From assembly GCF_023499255.1 (NCBI RefSeq), contig NZ_CP092183.1, positions 5,576,501 to 5,640,500 of the forward strand: a stretch of DNA of 64,000 nt, read 5' to 3'. The notes beneath the pieces are model-generated. The model made no database searches, was not told where the DNA came from, and worked only from the letters and a program-made list of their open reading frames with translations. This stretch comes from Couchioplanes caeruleus (GTDB lineage Bacteria > Actinomycetota > Actinomycetes > Mycobacteriales > Micromonosporaceae). The position numbers and the translations under genes were made by a program. Below, one piece after another: positions 12,442 to 21,486 of the stretch; the stretch's first letter is position 1; each line of letters begins with the position of its first letter.

Positions 12442-13412
12442 GGGGGCCACGGCAGCCAGGCGGCGTTGCCGAGCTCCGGCTCGTACGCCTCCAGCCGGCG
12501 CAGCAGGATCCCCTCGCGCAGCCCCCACGGGCAGATCCGTACCGCCTCCACGTTGAGCCCACGCATCACCTCGTAGCCCACGACCGCCCCGGCGAGGATC
12601 TGCCGGGCCCGGTGCGCCGACACCCCGGGCAGCCGCTGCCGCTCGGCGGAGGACAGCCCGGCCAGCCGCTCGATCACCGGCCGCAGCGCCCGGCGCCGCA
12701 ACCGCCGGGTGACGAACGGGCCGTGCCGCAGCGGGGCCGCCCCGGTGAGGCGGGCCAGCTGCTGGAACGTCTTCGACGCCGCGACCGCGGTGTGCGGCGA
12801 CTCCCAGGATCCGCGGGCGGCGATGCGGCGTACCTGCTCGCGGACGTGCCGGCGCAGCTCGCGCAGGGACTGCCCGCTCGGCGGGTCGCCGTCGCGCAGG
12901 AACTCGCGGGTCAGCCGGCCGGCGCCCAGCGGCAGCGAGAGCGCCGACTCGGGCAGCCGGTCCCGGCCGAACGCCACCTCCAGCGTGCCGCCGCCGATGT
13001 CCAGCAGCAGCATCGGCCCGGCGCTCCAGCCCAGCCACCGCCGCGCCGCCAGAAACGTCAGCTGCGCCTCCTCCAGCCCGGACAGCGTGCCGAGCCGGAT
13101 CCCGCTGCCCTTCTCCACCTCGCCCAGGACGTGGTCCCGGTTGGGCGCATCCCGCACGCTGGCTGTCGCGTACGCGAAAAGCCCGTCGACACCCGCACGC
13201 TCCATCTCCCCGGCCGCCGCGGCGACGGCCCGCACCAGCCGCCGCCGCCCGCCCGGCGCGATGGTGCCGTCCGGGCCGAGGCGCTCGGCGAGCCGGGTCC
13301 GCAGCTTCCACGTGTGCACCGGCAGCGGCAGGCCACCGCCGGCCTCACTGACCAGCAGGTTCACCGTGTTGGAGCCGACGTCGAGAACGGCGAGGCGCAC
13401 GCGTTCCGTCAC
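12414..13412 (-). CDS. Ppx/GppA-family phosphatase
   Basis: 332 residues of the ASKHA fold that hydrolyses inorganic polyphosphate or pppGpp. The N-terminal phosphate-binding loop is DVGSNTVNLLV (from residue 11) and the second is DIGGGTLEVAFG. The length matches the short actinobacterial Ppx proteins, which lack the C-terminal HD domain of the enterobacterial enzymes. GTG 13412 overlaps the stop of the upstream P-loop gene by four bases, so the two are coupled. Polyphosphate hydrolysis is the likely activity; specificity is not visible. Confidence 0.9.
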   Translation of the reverse strand: MTERVRLAVLDVGSNTVNLLVSEAGGGLPLPVHTWKLRTRLAERLGPDGTIAPGGRRRLVRAVAAAAGEMERAGVDGLFAYATASVRDAPNRDHVLGEVEKGSGIRLGTLSGLEEAQLTFLAARRWLGWSAGPMLLLDIGGGTLEVAFGRDRLPESALSLPLGAGRLTREFLRDGDPPSGQSLRELRRHVREQVRRIAARGSWESPHTAVAASKTFQQLARLTGAAPLRHGPFVTRRLRRRALRPVIERLAGLSSAERQRLPGVSAHRARQILAGAVVGYEVMRGLNVEAVRICPWGLREGILLRRLEAYEPELGNAAWLPWPPQRPARSRT

Positions 13413-13897
13413 CTGCTCACCACCGCGGCGGCCGCTAGGTCCTCCAACTGCCGGGTCACGGTCTCCAGCGGCGCGGTCGCATCGAGCTCCGCCGTGGCCG
13501 TGGCCCGCAGCAGCGGCTCGACCACCTGCAGATGCTCCAGGATGGCGGCGCGTTCCTCCGCGGTCTTGCCGTACGGGTTCCCGGTGCGCGCCGCGACCCG
13601 GGCCAGCAGGACGCCGGCCGGTGCGCTCAGCAGCACGACCGCGTCGAACTGCGGGTGGAACGCGCCCTGGTTGCTCTTGCAGCCGGCCACGAACAGGTGG
13701 CCTTCCCCGGGCCCGCTCAGCAGCGCGGTCATCGCGTCCTCGCGCCAGATCCAGTCCCGGGAGCCGCCGGGCAGGGTCGTCCACCGGCTCCACTCGCCGG
13801 TGTCCGTGTCGACCGTGCGATGCCCGCGCCCGGCCAGCGCGTGCAGGGCGCTCGACTTGCCGGTCCCGGACATGCCGGTGATCAGAACCTTCGCCAC
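13409..13897 (-). CDS. small P-loop ATPase/kinase (adenylate-kinase-like)
   Basis: 162 residues with an N-terminal Walker A, GMSGTGKSS (about residues 8-16), and a DTDTGEW segment after the second strand, as in AAA_18/CMP-kinase-like small-molecule kinases. The substrate is unknown. GTG 13897 gives the standard start just before VLITG. It is the first gene of a two-gene operon with Ppx/GppA through a GTGA overlap, which suggests a role in nucleotide or polyphosphate turnover; that is inference. Confidence 0.78.
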   Translation of the reverse strand: MAKVLITGMSGTGKSSALHALAGRGHRTVDTDTGEWSRWTTLPGGSRDWIWREDAMTALLSGPGEGHLFVAGCKSNQGAFHPQFDAVVLLSAPAGVLLARVAARTGNPYGKTAEERAAILEHLQVVEPLLRATATAELDATAPLETVTRQLEDLAAAAVVSR

Positions 13898-13988
13898 CCG
13901 GCCAGCGTAGGTCCTTCCCCGCGGGCCGAGGGGCCGGCGGACGGACGGGGCCGCCGCGCCGGCACAGGGGCCCGCGCGCCGGCCCGCG

Positions 13989-16085
13989 TCAGGAGCCTGC
14001 ACGCCGCCACCCGGGCGGCAGGCCGCTGATCTCCCCCGCATCTCCCTCGGCCGTGATCCGCAGCGTCGCCGCCCCGAGCCGCAGCCCGGACACCGTCACC
14101 TCGCCCCACGACGCCGGCAGCCGCGGTGTCAGTCCCACGGTGCTGCGCGGCACATCCGGTTCCAGGCCGAGCGCCGCCCGGACCAGCAGCAGCGGCGCGG
14201 CCGCCGCCCAGGCCTGCGGCGAGCAGGATGTCGGGTACGGCACCGGCGGCGCGAACTCGTCGCGGCCGAAGCCGCAGTACAGCTCGGGGAGGCGGGCGCC
14301 GAACGCGTCCGCCGCATCGAGGACGCCGGCGGTCAGGCGGTGGGCGAGCTCGAGCGCCCCGGGTACGTGCGCGTAGCGCAGCAGTCCCGCCACGGCGATC
14401 GCGGTGTCGTGCGGCCACACCGAGCCGTTGTGGTAGCTCATCGGGTCGTACGCGCCCATGGCCCGCGACAGCGTGCGCAGCCCGTACCCGGTGTCCATGT
14501 CGGGGTGTGACAACCGCGCGACGAGCGTCTCGGCGTGGGCGTCGGTCGCGACGCCGGTCCACAGCACGTGGGCGGCGTTGCTGGTGAGCGCGTCCACCGG
14601 CCGCTTGGCCCCGTCCAGGGCCAGCGCGTACCAGCCGCGCCCGGGCAGCCAGAAGGCGTCGGCGAAGGCCGCCCGCAGCAGGTCCGCCCGTTCGCGGCAG
14701 GCGGCGGCGCGGCCGGGGTCGCCCAACGCGTCCGCGAGCTCGGCGCGGGCCAGCAGCGCCGCATGGACGTACGCCTGGACCTCGCACAGGGCGATCGGGG
14801 CCCGCGCCGGGTCGCCGTCGGCGAAGCTGACCGCGTCGGCGCTGTCCTTCCAGCCCTGGTTGATCAGGCCGTGGCCGGCGGAGCGCTCGTACTCGACGAA
14901 GCCGTCGCCGTCGCGGTCGCCGTACCCGTCGATCCATTGCAGGGCCGCGTCGGCGGCCGGCAGCAGCTGCCGGACCACCGCCTCGGGTGCGCCCCACCGC
15001 CACACCTCTGCGAGCAGCATGACGAACAGGGGCGTGGCGTCGGCGGTGCCGTAGTAGCGGCTGCCGCCGAGCGTGCGGTCGTTGTCCGGACCCAGGCGCA
15101 GCTCGTGCAGGATCCGGCCGGGCTGTTCCTCGGTCGCCGGGTCGGTGACGCGGCCCTGTGTCGCGGCGAGCGCCCGCAGCGTGCCCACGGCGAGCGACAG
15201 GTCGAGCGGCAGCGTCATCCAGGCGGTGAGCAGGCTGTCGCGGCCGAAGAGGGTCATGTACCAGGGCGCGCCGGCGGCCACGAACGGACGCCCGGTGCGC
15301 GGGTCCGGCGCCTGCAACGCACCCAGGTCGTCTTCGGTACGCCTCAAAGCCGCGGCGAGCCCCGGGTCCGCGGCCTCGATGCGGGTGACCGCCGTGCGCC
15401 ACGCGCGCGACCGGCGGGCGGCCCCGCTGTCATCGGCCGGCTTGCCGCGCTCGAAGCCCGGGGTGATCCACCGGCCGCCCACCATCGCCTCGGCCAGGAT
15501 CTCGGTGTGCCACGACTCCCGCGCGGGTACGGCGATGCGCCACCTCAGCCGGCCCGGCTCGAGGAGCGGGTCACCGGAGGCCGTCACGCGCAGGCCCCGC
15601 CCGGCGTCGGCCCGTGAGGTGAGCCGCAGCGCCCCGTCGCCGGCCGCGGTGTCGGCGCCGCCGGATCCGGCCCGGCCGTCCTTCACGGCGAACAGGTCGG
15701 CGAAGTCGGCCGCGACGGTCAGCTCCAGCTCGCACGCGACGGCCGTCCGGCCCAGGTTGCGTACGGTGAGGACCTCGCGCAGCCCGTCGTCGACCAGGCG
15801 GTCGCGCACCAGCAGCAGCCCGCCGCCGGCCGGCCCGCGGAGGACGAACCGGCCCGCGTACGCGTCGGGCGCCCGCGCGGTCAGGGCGTCCGGGCGGCGG
15901 CCGTCGAGGCGCAGCTGCCAGCGTGAGAGCACCCTCGCGTCGCGGACGAACAGGCCGTGCGGGCTGCCCGGATCGATGTCGCCGTAGCGGTCCGACAGGC
16001 AGAACACCGGGCCCGCGAACAGCGTCACAGCCGCGTCGGCCGCCGCCGGTTCGCCCGCGTTGAGGGGGCCGTCCGCCGCTGTCAT
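13989..16085 (-). CDS. glycogen-debranching-type glycoside hydrolase (amylo-alpha-1,6-glucosidase family)
   Basis: 698 residues. The N-terminal 200 are the beta-sandwich seen in bacterial GDE_N domains (FCLSDRYGDIDP, HGLFVRDARVLSRW). The C-terminal 400 are an (alpha/alpha)6 barrel with WYMTLFGRDSLLTAWM, GYGDRDGDGFVEYER and YHNGSVWPHDTAIA; the acidic residues in these motifs are candidate catalytic groups. There is no signal peptide, so it probably acts on cytoplasmic glucans or oligosaccharides. ATG 16085 overlaps the stop of the XRE-cupin regulator by four bases, an uncommon coupling that suggests the regulator responds to a sugar handled by this enzyme. Confidence 0.87.
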   Translation of the reverse strand: MTAADGPLNAGEPAAADAAVTLFAGPVFCLSDRYGDIDPGSPHGLFVRDARVLSRWQLRLDGRRPDALTARAPDAYAGRFVLRGPAGGGLLLVRDRLVDDGLREVLTVRNLGRTAVACELELTVAADFADLFAVKDGRAGSGGADTAAGDGALRLTSRADAGRGLRVTASGDPLLEPGRLRWRIAVPARESWHTEILAEAMVGGRWITPGFERGKPADDSGAARRSRAWRTAVTRIEAADPGLAAALRRTEDDLGALQAPDPRTGRPFVAAGAPWYMTLFGRDSLLTAWMTLPLDLSLAVGTLRALAATQGRVTDPATEEQPGRILHELRLGPDNDRTLGGSRYYGTADATPLFVMLLAEVWRWGAPEAVVRQLLPAADAALQWIDGYGDRDGDGFVEYERSAGHGLINQGWKDSADAVSFADGDPARAPIALCEVQAYVHAALLARAELADALGDPGRAAACRERADLLRAAFADAFWLPGRGWYALALDGAKRPVDALTSNAAHVLWTGVATDAHAETLVARLSHPDMDTGYGLRTLSRAMGAYDPMSYHNGSVWPHDTAIAVAGLLRYAHVPGALELAHRLTAGVLDAADAFGARLPELYCGFGRDEFAPPVPYPTSCSPQAWAAAAPLLLVRAALGLEPDVPRSTVGLTPRLPASWGEVTVSGLRLGAATLRITAEGDAGEISGLPPGWRRAGS

Positions 16086-16693
16086 GCCTCGTATCGTGCG
16101 CCCGGCGAGCCGTCGCGGGCCACCCCGTCGCGGGCGGGTCCCAGGTGGCTGCGTTCGCCGTCGTGGTCGAGGATGCACAGGACTTCCGCGGGGCCGTCCT
16201 CGGCGCCGAACGCGTGCGGCACCATCGTGGAGAACTCCGCGGCCTCGCCGGCCCGGACCCGGATGGTGCGCTCGCCGAGGCGCAGCACGACCGTGCCGGA
16301 CAGCACGGTGAACCAGTCGCGGCCCGGGTGCACGCGCAGGTCCGCGGGGACCGGCCGGGTGATCCTCAGCTTGGCCACCGTGACGCCGTGCGGGGCGCCC
16401 TCGCGCGACAGCAACCAGGTGGTCATGCCGCGCGCGTCGTCGCGGTGCGGCCGGATCACCACGTCACCGTCGTCACCGGATTCGACCAGCTGGTCGAGCG
16501 TGGTGCCGAGCGCGCGGGCGAGCGGGGCGAGCTGGTCGAGGGCGATCCGCCGGTGGCCGGTCTCGATCCTGCTGAGCGTGGACGGGCTCAGGTAGCTGCG
16601 CGCGGCGAGCTCGTCGAGCGACCAGCCGCGGGCCAGCCGCAGCCCGCGGATGCGCTGCCGGACGAGCGAGTCCAGATCACCGTCTTGCTTCAT
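16082..16693 (-). CDS. XRE-family transcriptional regulator with cupin domain
   Basis: 203 residues: an N-terminal helix-turn-helix (about 12-66, ending SYLSPSTLSRIETGHR) and a C-terminal single cupin barrel (about 110-185) with HPGRDWFTVLSG. Such proteins bind a small ligand in the cupin and regulate a nearby operon. ATG 16693 starts MKQDGDL. The gene is coupled to the debranching enzyme and divergent from a methyltransferase with only 47 bp between starts. That spacer is AT-rich by local standards and holds repeated ATACGCAAG/TTACGCGCAA sequences, possible operator half-sites. Confidence 0.9.
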   Translation of the reverse strand: MKQDGDLDSLVRQRIRGLRLARGWSLDELAARSYLSPSTLSRIETGHRRIALDQLAPLARALGTTLDQLVESGDDGDVVIRPHRDDARGMTTWLLSREGAPHGVTVAKLRITRPVPADLRVHPGRDWFTVLSGTVVLRLGERTIRVRAGEAAEFSTMVPHAFGAEDGPAEVLCILDHDGERSHLGPARDGVARDGSPGARYEA

Positions 16694-16740
16694 ACGCAAG
16701 ATGCTATGCCTTACGCGCAAATAATGGGTACGGTCGGCAC

Positions 16741-17535
16741 ATGGCACATTCCCACATGGCGGAGATGCTGGACCTCGACGCCGAGGTCCTGCACGAGTAC
16801 CACCGCGACGTCATCACCTGGGCCGGTTCGCTGGTTCCCGCCCGGCCGCGCATCATCGACCTCGGTGCGGGCTCCGGCACCGGCACCCTCGCGCTGGCCC
16901 GGCACCTCCCCGGCGCCGAGGTCGTCGCGGTCGACGTCGACGAGGCGATGCTGGAGCACCTGCGGCACCGCGCCGGCGAGCTGGGCCTCGGCGACCGGGT
17001 GCGCACGGTCCGGGCCGACCTGGATCAGCCGTGGCCGGATCTCGGCCCCGCCGACCTGGTGTGGGCCTCGGCGTCGCTGCACCACATGGCCGATCCCGGC
17101 AACGCGCTCGCGCAGGCCTTCGCCACGGCGCGCCCCGGCGGCGTGCTGCTGGCGACCGAGCTCGACTCGTTCCCGCTGTTCCTCACCGGTACGCCCGACG
17201 CGGGCCTGGAGGAACGCGCCCACGCCGCCCTCGCCGCGCTGCGTGACGAGGCCGGGCTGCACATGCACGAGGACTGGGGCGACCGGCTGGCGAAGGCCGG
17301 CTTCGTCGTCGAGGAGGAGCGGCGCGCCGACATCGACCTGCGGCCCCCGCAGCCCGCGGCGGCCGGCCGCTACGCGCAGGTCTCCCTGGGCCGGATGGCG
17401 CCCCGCCTCGAGGGCCGGCTCGACCCGGCCGACCTCGCGGCCCTGGAAGCGCTCGCGGCCGGGGTGACCGACCGCGACGACCTCACGATCCGCGCGACCA
17501 GGACGGTCTGGCTGGGCCGCCGCCCCCGCGCCTGA
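16741..17535 (+). CDS. class I SAM-dependent methyltransferase
   Basis: 264 residues with a Rossmann-like core. Motif I is IIDLGAGSGTG (38-48), the acidic residue of motif II lies in VVAVDVDEAM, and motif IV is DLVWASASLHHM. The substrate is unknown. No ribosome binding site is visible before ATG 16741, so the message may be leaderless; ATG 16756 is an alternative. It is divergent from the XRE-cupin regulator, which is its probable regulator given the 47-bp shared spacer. Confidence 0.88.
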   Translation: MAHSHMAEMLDLDAEVLHEYHRDVITWAGSLVPARPRIIDLGAGSGTGTLALARHLPGAEVVAVDVDEAMLEHLRHRAGELGLGDRVRTVRADLDQPWPDLGPADLVWASASLHHMADPGNALAQAFATARPGGVLLATELDSFPLFLTGTPDAGLEERAHAALAALRDEAGLHMHEDWGDRLAKAGFVVEEERRADIDLRPPQPAAAGRYAQVSLGRMAPRLEGRLDPADLAALEALAAGVTDRDDLTIRATRTVWLGRRPRA

Positions 17536-17576
17536 CCGGCGCCGGCCCGGGCAGGCGCCTGGCCACCGCGCGCTCG

Positions 17577-18401
17577 TCACGACCCGGCCCTCCGCGGGCG
17601 CGGGCGTACGGATAGCCGCCGCAGCAGCGCCGAGAGCAGCAGCAGGCCGGTGGCGGCCAGGGCGATGCTCGCGCCCGCGGCCACGTTCCAGCGGCTGGAC
17701 GCGTACAGGCCGGCCAGGCCCGCCGTGATCCCCCCGGCCGCCGCGAGAGCGGTGATCACCGGCAGCCGGGTGGACCACAGCCGGGCCGCGGCGGCCGGCG
17801 CGACGATCAGCGCCAGCGCCAGGATCGTGCCGACGGCCGGGACGATCGTCACCACCGCCACCTGGATCGTCAGCAGCAGCACCAGGTCCCAGGCTCCCGT
17901 CGCGAAGCCGGCGGCCCGCGCCCCGGCCGGGTCGAAACCGGTGAACAGCAGCGGCCGGGCACACGCCGTCAGCACCGTGGCGATCACGGCCAGCACCGCG
18001 GCGGTGGTGGCGAGGTCACCGGGGCCGACCGTGAGGATCGAACCGACGAGCAACGACGACAGGTCCCGGCTGAAGCCGTTCTGCGTGGCGACCAGCACCG
18101 CGCCGAGCGCGAACCCGCCCGACAGCATGACCCCGGTGGCCGCCGCCGCGTCCTGGCCGCGGCGGCGGCTGAGGGCGGCCACGCCCACGGCGACGGCCGC
18201 CCCGGCGGCCACCCCGCCGGCGTAGACGTTGACGCCGACGATGCCGGCCGCCACCACACCGGGAAAGGTGGCGTGGGTCAGCGCCATCGTGAAGAAGGAC
18301 AGCCGGCGCAGCACCACGTGCACGCCGACCAGCGCGGCCAGCGCCCCGGCGAGGACGACCTCCGCGACGGCGCGGTGCAGCGCGTCATCCCACCAGTTCA
18401 T
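17577..18401 (-). CDS. metal ABC transporter permease (second permease)
   Basis: 274 residues, an ABC-3 family membrane subunit for zinc/manganese import. It has about eight hydrophobic segments and the family motif ALTHATFPGVV near residues 40-50. It is the last gene of a four-gene operon, and its start lies inside the end of the preceding permease gene (17-bp overlap). The two permeases are homologous, so the transporter core is probably a heterodimer as in MntCD/TroCD systems. The Zur-like box at the head of the operon favours zinc. Confidence 0.9.
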   Translation of the reverse strand: MNWWDDALHRAVAEVVLAGALAALVGVHVVLRRLSFFTMALTHATFPGVVAAGIVGVNVYAGGVAAGAAVAVGVAALSRRRGQDAAAATGVMLSGGFALGAVLVATQNGFSRDLSSLLVGSILTVGPGDLATTAAVLAVIATVLTACARPLLFTGFDPAGARAAGFATGAWDLVLLLTIQVAVVTIVPAVGTILALALIVAPAAAARLWSTRLPVITALAAAGGITAGLAGLYASSRWNVAAGASIALAATGLLLLSALLRRLSVRPRPRRAGS

Positions 18402-19266
18402 GCGGCGAGGCCCTTCCGGTACGCGCCGGCCGCTGCCGCCGGCGACGCAGCAGGCCGACGGGCAGCAACGCCAGGTACGCCAGCACGAGCAGCAGCACGA
18501 CGGCGGAGGCGGAGGTCAGCACGATCCCGTGCCCGACGGACGCGGTCCAGCTCACCAGCAGCCCGGCGTAGCCCGCGGCCGCGATCAGCCCCGTGCCGGT
18601 CAGGGCCATGAGCGCCGGCCGTACGGTCACCGTGCGCGCCGCCGCGGCCGGCACGATGAGCAGGGCCACGACGAGGATCGTGCCCACCGCGCGTACGGCC
18701 GCGACCACCACGAGGGCGACGACGAGGTTGAGCCACAGGTCCAGCAGCCCGATCCGGAAGCCGGCCGCCGCCGCCCCGGCCGGGTCGAACGCCCGGAACA
18801 GCAGCGGCCGGGCGGCTACCAGCAGCATCGCGAGGATGACCACGGCCAGGGCGGCGGTCTCGGCGAGCTGCTGCGAGGTCACCGTCAACAGGCGCCCGAA
18901 GAGCAGCGCCGTCAGATCCGAGGTGTACGAGGACCGGCGCGACACCAGCACCACCCCGGCCGAGAACATCGCGGTGAGCACCACGGCCGTCGACGCGTCG
19001 TCGGTGAGCGCGCCCGCGCGGGTGAGCAGGGTCAGCGCCACGGCGGTCACCACGGCCGCGACGAGGGCTCCGGCGACCAGCCCCTCGGCGCCGCCGGCCA
19101 GGAAGCCGATGACGACCCCGGGGAAGACGGTGTGGGTGAGCGCGTCGGAGACGAACGACAGCCGCCGTACGAACACGAAGACGCTGACCGGCCCGCAGAT
19201 CAGCGCGAGCAGGGCCAGCTCGGCCAGCGCCCGCGCCATGAACGGGACCGCGAACGGCTCGGTCAC
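18385..19266 (-). CDS. metal ABC transporter permease (first permease)
   Basis: 293 residues, ABC-3 family, with DALTHTVFPGVVIG (about 41-54) at the position matching the other permease, and eight or nine hydrophobic segments. The C-terminal tail is Arg-rich. GTG 19266 overlaps the ATPase stop by four bases. It is third in the order binding protein, ATPase, permease, permease. Confidence 0.9.
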   Translation of the reverse strand: MTEPFAVPFMARALAELALLALICGPVSVFVFVRRLSFVSDALTHTVFPGVVIGFLAGGAEGLVAGALVAAVVTAVALTLLTRAGALTDDASTAVVLTAMFSAGVVLVSRRSSYTSDLTALLFGRLLTVTSQQLAETAALAVVILAMLLVAARPLLFRAFDPAGAAAAGFRIGLLDLWLNLVVALVVVAAVRAVGTILVVALLIVPAAAARTVTVRPALMALTGTGLIAAAGYAGLLVSWTASVGHGIVLTSASAVVLLLVLAYLALLPVGLLRRRRQRPARTGRASPHELVG

Positions 19267-20027
19267 GGCTCCACCAGCACCGTACGGCCGTCGGCCAGGT
19301 CGAGCGCGTGGGCGCCGTACGCCCGGCGCAGCGGACCGGCGGTCAGCGTCTGCGCCGGTGGGCCGAGCGCCCATTGCCGGCCGTTGAGCAGGCACACCTG
19401 GTCGGCGAGGTCGCGGGCGACGGCCAGGTCGTGGGTGCTGAGCATCAGGGCGGTCCCGGAGGCGCTCAGCTCCCGCAGCACCGCCAGGATCGCCTCCTGG
19501 CTGACCGCGTCGACGCCGTTGAAGGGTTCGTCGAGCAGCAGCAGCCGCGGTTCGGCGGCGATCGCCCGGGCCAGCAGCACCCGCTGGCGCTGGCCGCCGG
19601 AGAGCACCCCGAACGGGACGCGTCCCTTGCCGGCCAGCCCCACCCGGCCGAGCGCCTCGCGCACGGCCCGCCGGTCGGCCGCCCGGGCGGGCCGCCACCA
19701 GCCGATGCGGCGGTAGCGGCCCATCATGACGACCTGCGCGGCGCTCACCGGGAAGCCGGTGTCCAGCTCGCCGGTCTGCGGCACGTAGCCGGTGTCGCCG
19801 CGCGCCTGCGCGGGCGTGCGGCCGAGCACCGTCGCCGTCCCGCCGAGCACCGGTACGAGCCCGAGCACCGACTTGATCAGCGTGGACTTGCCGGCGCCGT
19901 TGGGCCCGACGAGCGCGAGGCGCTGCCCGGTGTGCAGCTCCAGGTCGACGTCGGTGAGCACGGGTACGCCCCGGTAGCCGGCCTGGACACCGGCGTACCG
20001 CAGCACCGCGCCGGACGGCTCAGCCAC
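19263..20027 (-). CDS. metal ABC transporter ATP-binding protein
   Basis: 254 residues. Walker A is GPNGAGKST (41-49), Q-loop VPQTGELD, signature LSGGQRQR, Walker B LLLLDEP, and the switch His is in STHDLAVA. This is the ZnuC/MntB-type ATPase. It overlaps the binding-protein stop by 8 bp and the following permease by four, so all four genes appear to be one coupled transcript. Confidence 0.94.
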   Translation of the reverse strand: MAEPSGAVLRYAGVQAGYRGVPVLTDVDLELHTGQRLALVGPNGAGKSTLIKSVLGLVPVLGGTATVLGRTPAQARGDTGYVPQTGELDTGFPVSAAQVVMMGRYRRIGWWRPARAADRRAVREALGRVGLAGKGRVPFGVLSGGQRQRVLLARAIAAEPRLLLLDEPFNGVDAVSQEAILAVLRELSASGTALMLSTHDLAVARDLADQVCLLNGRQWALGPPAQTLTAGPLRRAYGAHALDLADGRTVLVEP

Positions 20028-20955
20028 CGAGGGCCGCGACGATGACCTCGGTGTTGTGCCGCTCGGCGCCCAGGTACGTGCCCTCCGGGGTGCCGGGCGC
20101 GCCGAGGCTGTCGCCGTACAGGGCGTCCTCGCCGCCGACGACCTCGACGCCGGCCTGCCGCGCGATGGCCTCGGCGGTCCTGGGCGACAGCGAGCTCTCG
20201 GTGAAGATCGCCCGGGTGCCGGTCGCCTTGATCCTCGCGACCAGCCCGGCGAGCTGCTGCGCGGACAGCTCGGCGGAGGTGTCCAGGCTCGGGATCACCG
20301 AGCCGACGAACTGCAGCCGGTAGCGCTCGACGTAGTAGCCGAACGCGTCGTGGTCGGTCACCAGCTTGCGCTGGGCGGCGGGGATCGTCGCGAACGCCGC
20401 CTCGGCGTCGGCGTCGAGCCGGTCGAGCTGGGCCGAGTAGCCGGCGAGGTTCTCGGCGTAGGCGGCGGCACGCGCAGGATCGGCGGCGGCCAGGCCCTTC
20501 TCGATGGTCGCCACCATGATCTTCGCGTTGCGCGGGTCGTGCCAGATGTGCGGGTCGCGTTGGCCGCCCTCCCCGTCGCGCAGCGTCACGCCCCGGCTCG
20601 CGTCGACGACCGTGCCGCCGAAGCCGGCGGCCTCGATGGTGCGGTCGAGCCATCCCTCCAGGCCGACGCCGTTCTTGACGACGACCTTCGCGGCGCCGAT
20701 GGCCTGCAGGTCGGCCGGCGTGGGCTCGTAGTCGTGCGGGTCCACGTTCGGCTTGATGATCTGGGTGACCGCGACGCCGGCGCCGCCGATGGTGCGGACG
20801 AAGTCGGCGACCTCGGGGGTGGTGGCGACCACGGCCAGCCGGGCTCCGGACGTCGCGCTCGCGGCGCCCGCGGCCTCGTCGCCGGAGCCGCAACCGCCGA
20901 GAAGGGCGAGGGCTGCGGCGGCCGCCACAGCGACGAGGGTGCGTGGTGGTGTCAA
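20020..20955 (-). CDS. zinc/manganese-type ABC transporter substrate-binding lipoprotein
   Basis: 311 residues of the TroA/ZnuA cluster A-I family. The N-terminus has a short lipoprotein signal ending LLGGC. Candidate metal ligands are the histidines in DPHDYEPTP, DPHIWHDP and VTDHDAF plus a C-terminal acidic residue. The long His-rich loop found in many ZnuA proteins is absent. I chose TTG 20955, which follows GGAG by seven bases; no ATG or GTG fits the signal peptide. It leads the operon, behind a Zur-like palindrome at 20979-20999. Confidence 0.9.
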   Translation of the reverse strand: MTPPRTLVAVAAAAALALLGGCGSGDEAAGAASATSGARLAVVATTPEVADFVRTIGGAGVAVTQIIKPNVDPHDYEPTPADLQAIGAAKVVVKNGVGLEGWLDRTIEAAGFGGTVVDASRGVTLRDGEGGQRDPHIWHDPRNAKIMVATIEKGLAAADPARAAAYAENLAGYSAQLDRLDADAEAAFATIPAAQRKLVTDHDAFGYYVERYRLQFVGSVIPSLDTSAELSAQQLAGLVARIKATGTRAIFTESSLSPRTAEAIARQAGVEVVGGEDALYGDSLGAPGTPEGTYLGAERHNTEVIVAALGG

Positions 20956-20978
20956 CTCGGTACTCCGTTCCGTCGGTG

Positions 20979-20999
20979 CCGAAACGGTAATCGTTTTCA
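20979..20999 (-). promoter_or_regulatory. Zur-like operator of the metal importer operon
   Basis: On the minus strand the 21-mer begins TGAAAACGATTACCG and ends TTTCGG. It is an imperfect palindrome and agrees at about 15 of 21 positions with the actinobacterial Zur-type pattern TGAAAATGATTATCATTTTCA as I recall it. It lies 24 bp upstream of the binding-protein start. By family knowledge, zinc-loaded Zur would repress the operon here. No zur gene is in the window. Confidence 0.65.
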
Positions 21000-21090
21000 A
21001 TAAGTATCGTCCAATGCCGAGATGACGATGTCCGCACTCAGTGCCCCCGGCCCGGTGCCGATAGGAGCTGTGAGGGGAACGGGGGACGGC

Positions 21091-21486
21091 GTGGCGCGTC
21101 TGCTGGTGGTCGACAACGAACCGGACATCTGCGCCCTCATCGCGCGGTACCTCGTCCGGGCCGGGCACGAGGTGATCTGCGCGCACGACAGCGCCACCGC
21201 GCTGGCCGAGGTGGCCCTGCACGGCCCGCCGGACGCCGCCGTGCTCGACGTGGACATGCCGGGCGTGGACGGCTTCGAGCTGCTCGAGCGGCTGCGCGCC
21301 GACCACCCCGACCTGGCCGCCCTGTTCCTGACCGTGCTGTGGCACGGCACCGTGCTGGCCCGGATCACCGGCCTCGACGCCGCGTACGTCGCCAAGCCGT
21401 TCACGGCCGGGGTGCTGTGCGCGGCCGTGGACGACCTGCTCGCCCGGAGAGGCGGGGCGTCGCGGCAGTCGGAGACCGCGCGATGA
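21091..21486 (+). CDS. stand-alone receiver-domain response regulator
   Basis: 131 residues, one CheY-like domain with phospho-acceptor Asp53 (AVLDVDMPG) and Lys102 (AKPF), without an output domain. GTG 21091 has GGGGGA upstream; earlier in-frame starts (21022, 21070) would add an unstructured extension. Its stop overlaps the kinase ATG (ATGA), so it is probably phosphorylated by that kinase and acts through protein contacts. Confidence 0.88.
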   Translation: MARLLVVDNEPDICALIARYLVRAGHEVICAHDSATALAEVALHGPPDAAVLDVDMPGVDGFELLERLRADHPDLAALFLTVLWHGTVLARITGLDAAYVAKPFTAGVLCAAVDDLLARRGGASRQSETAR

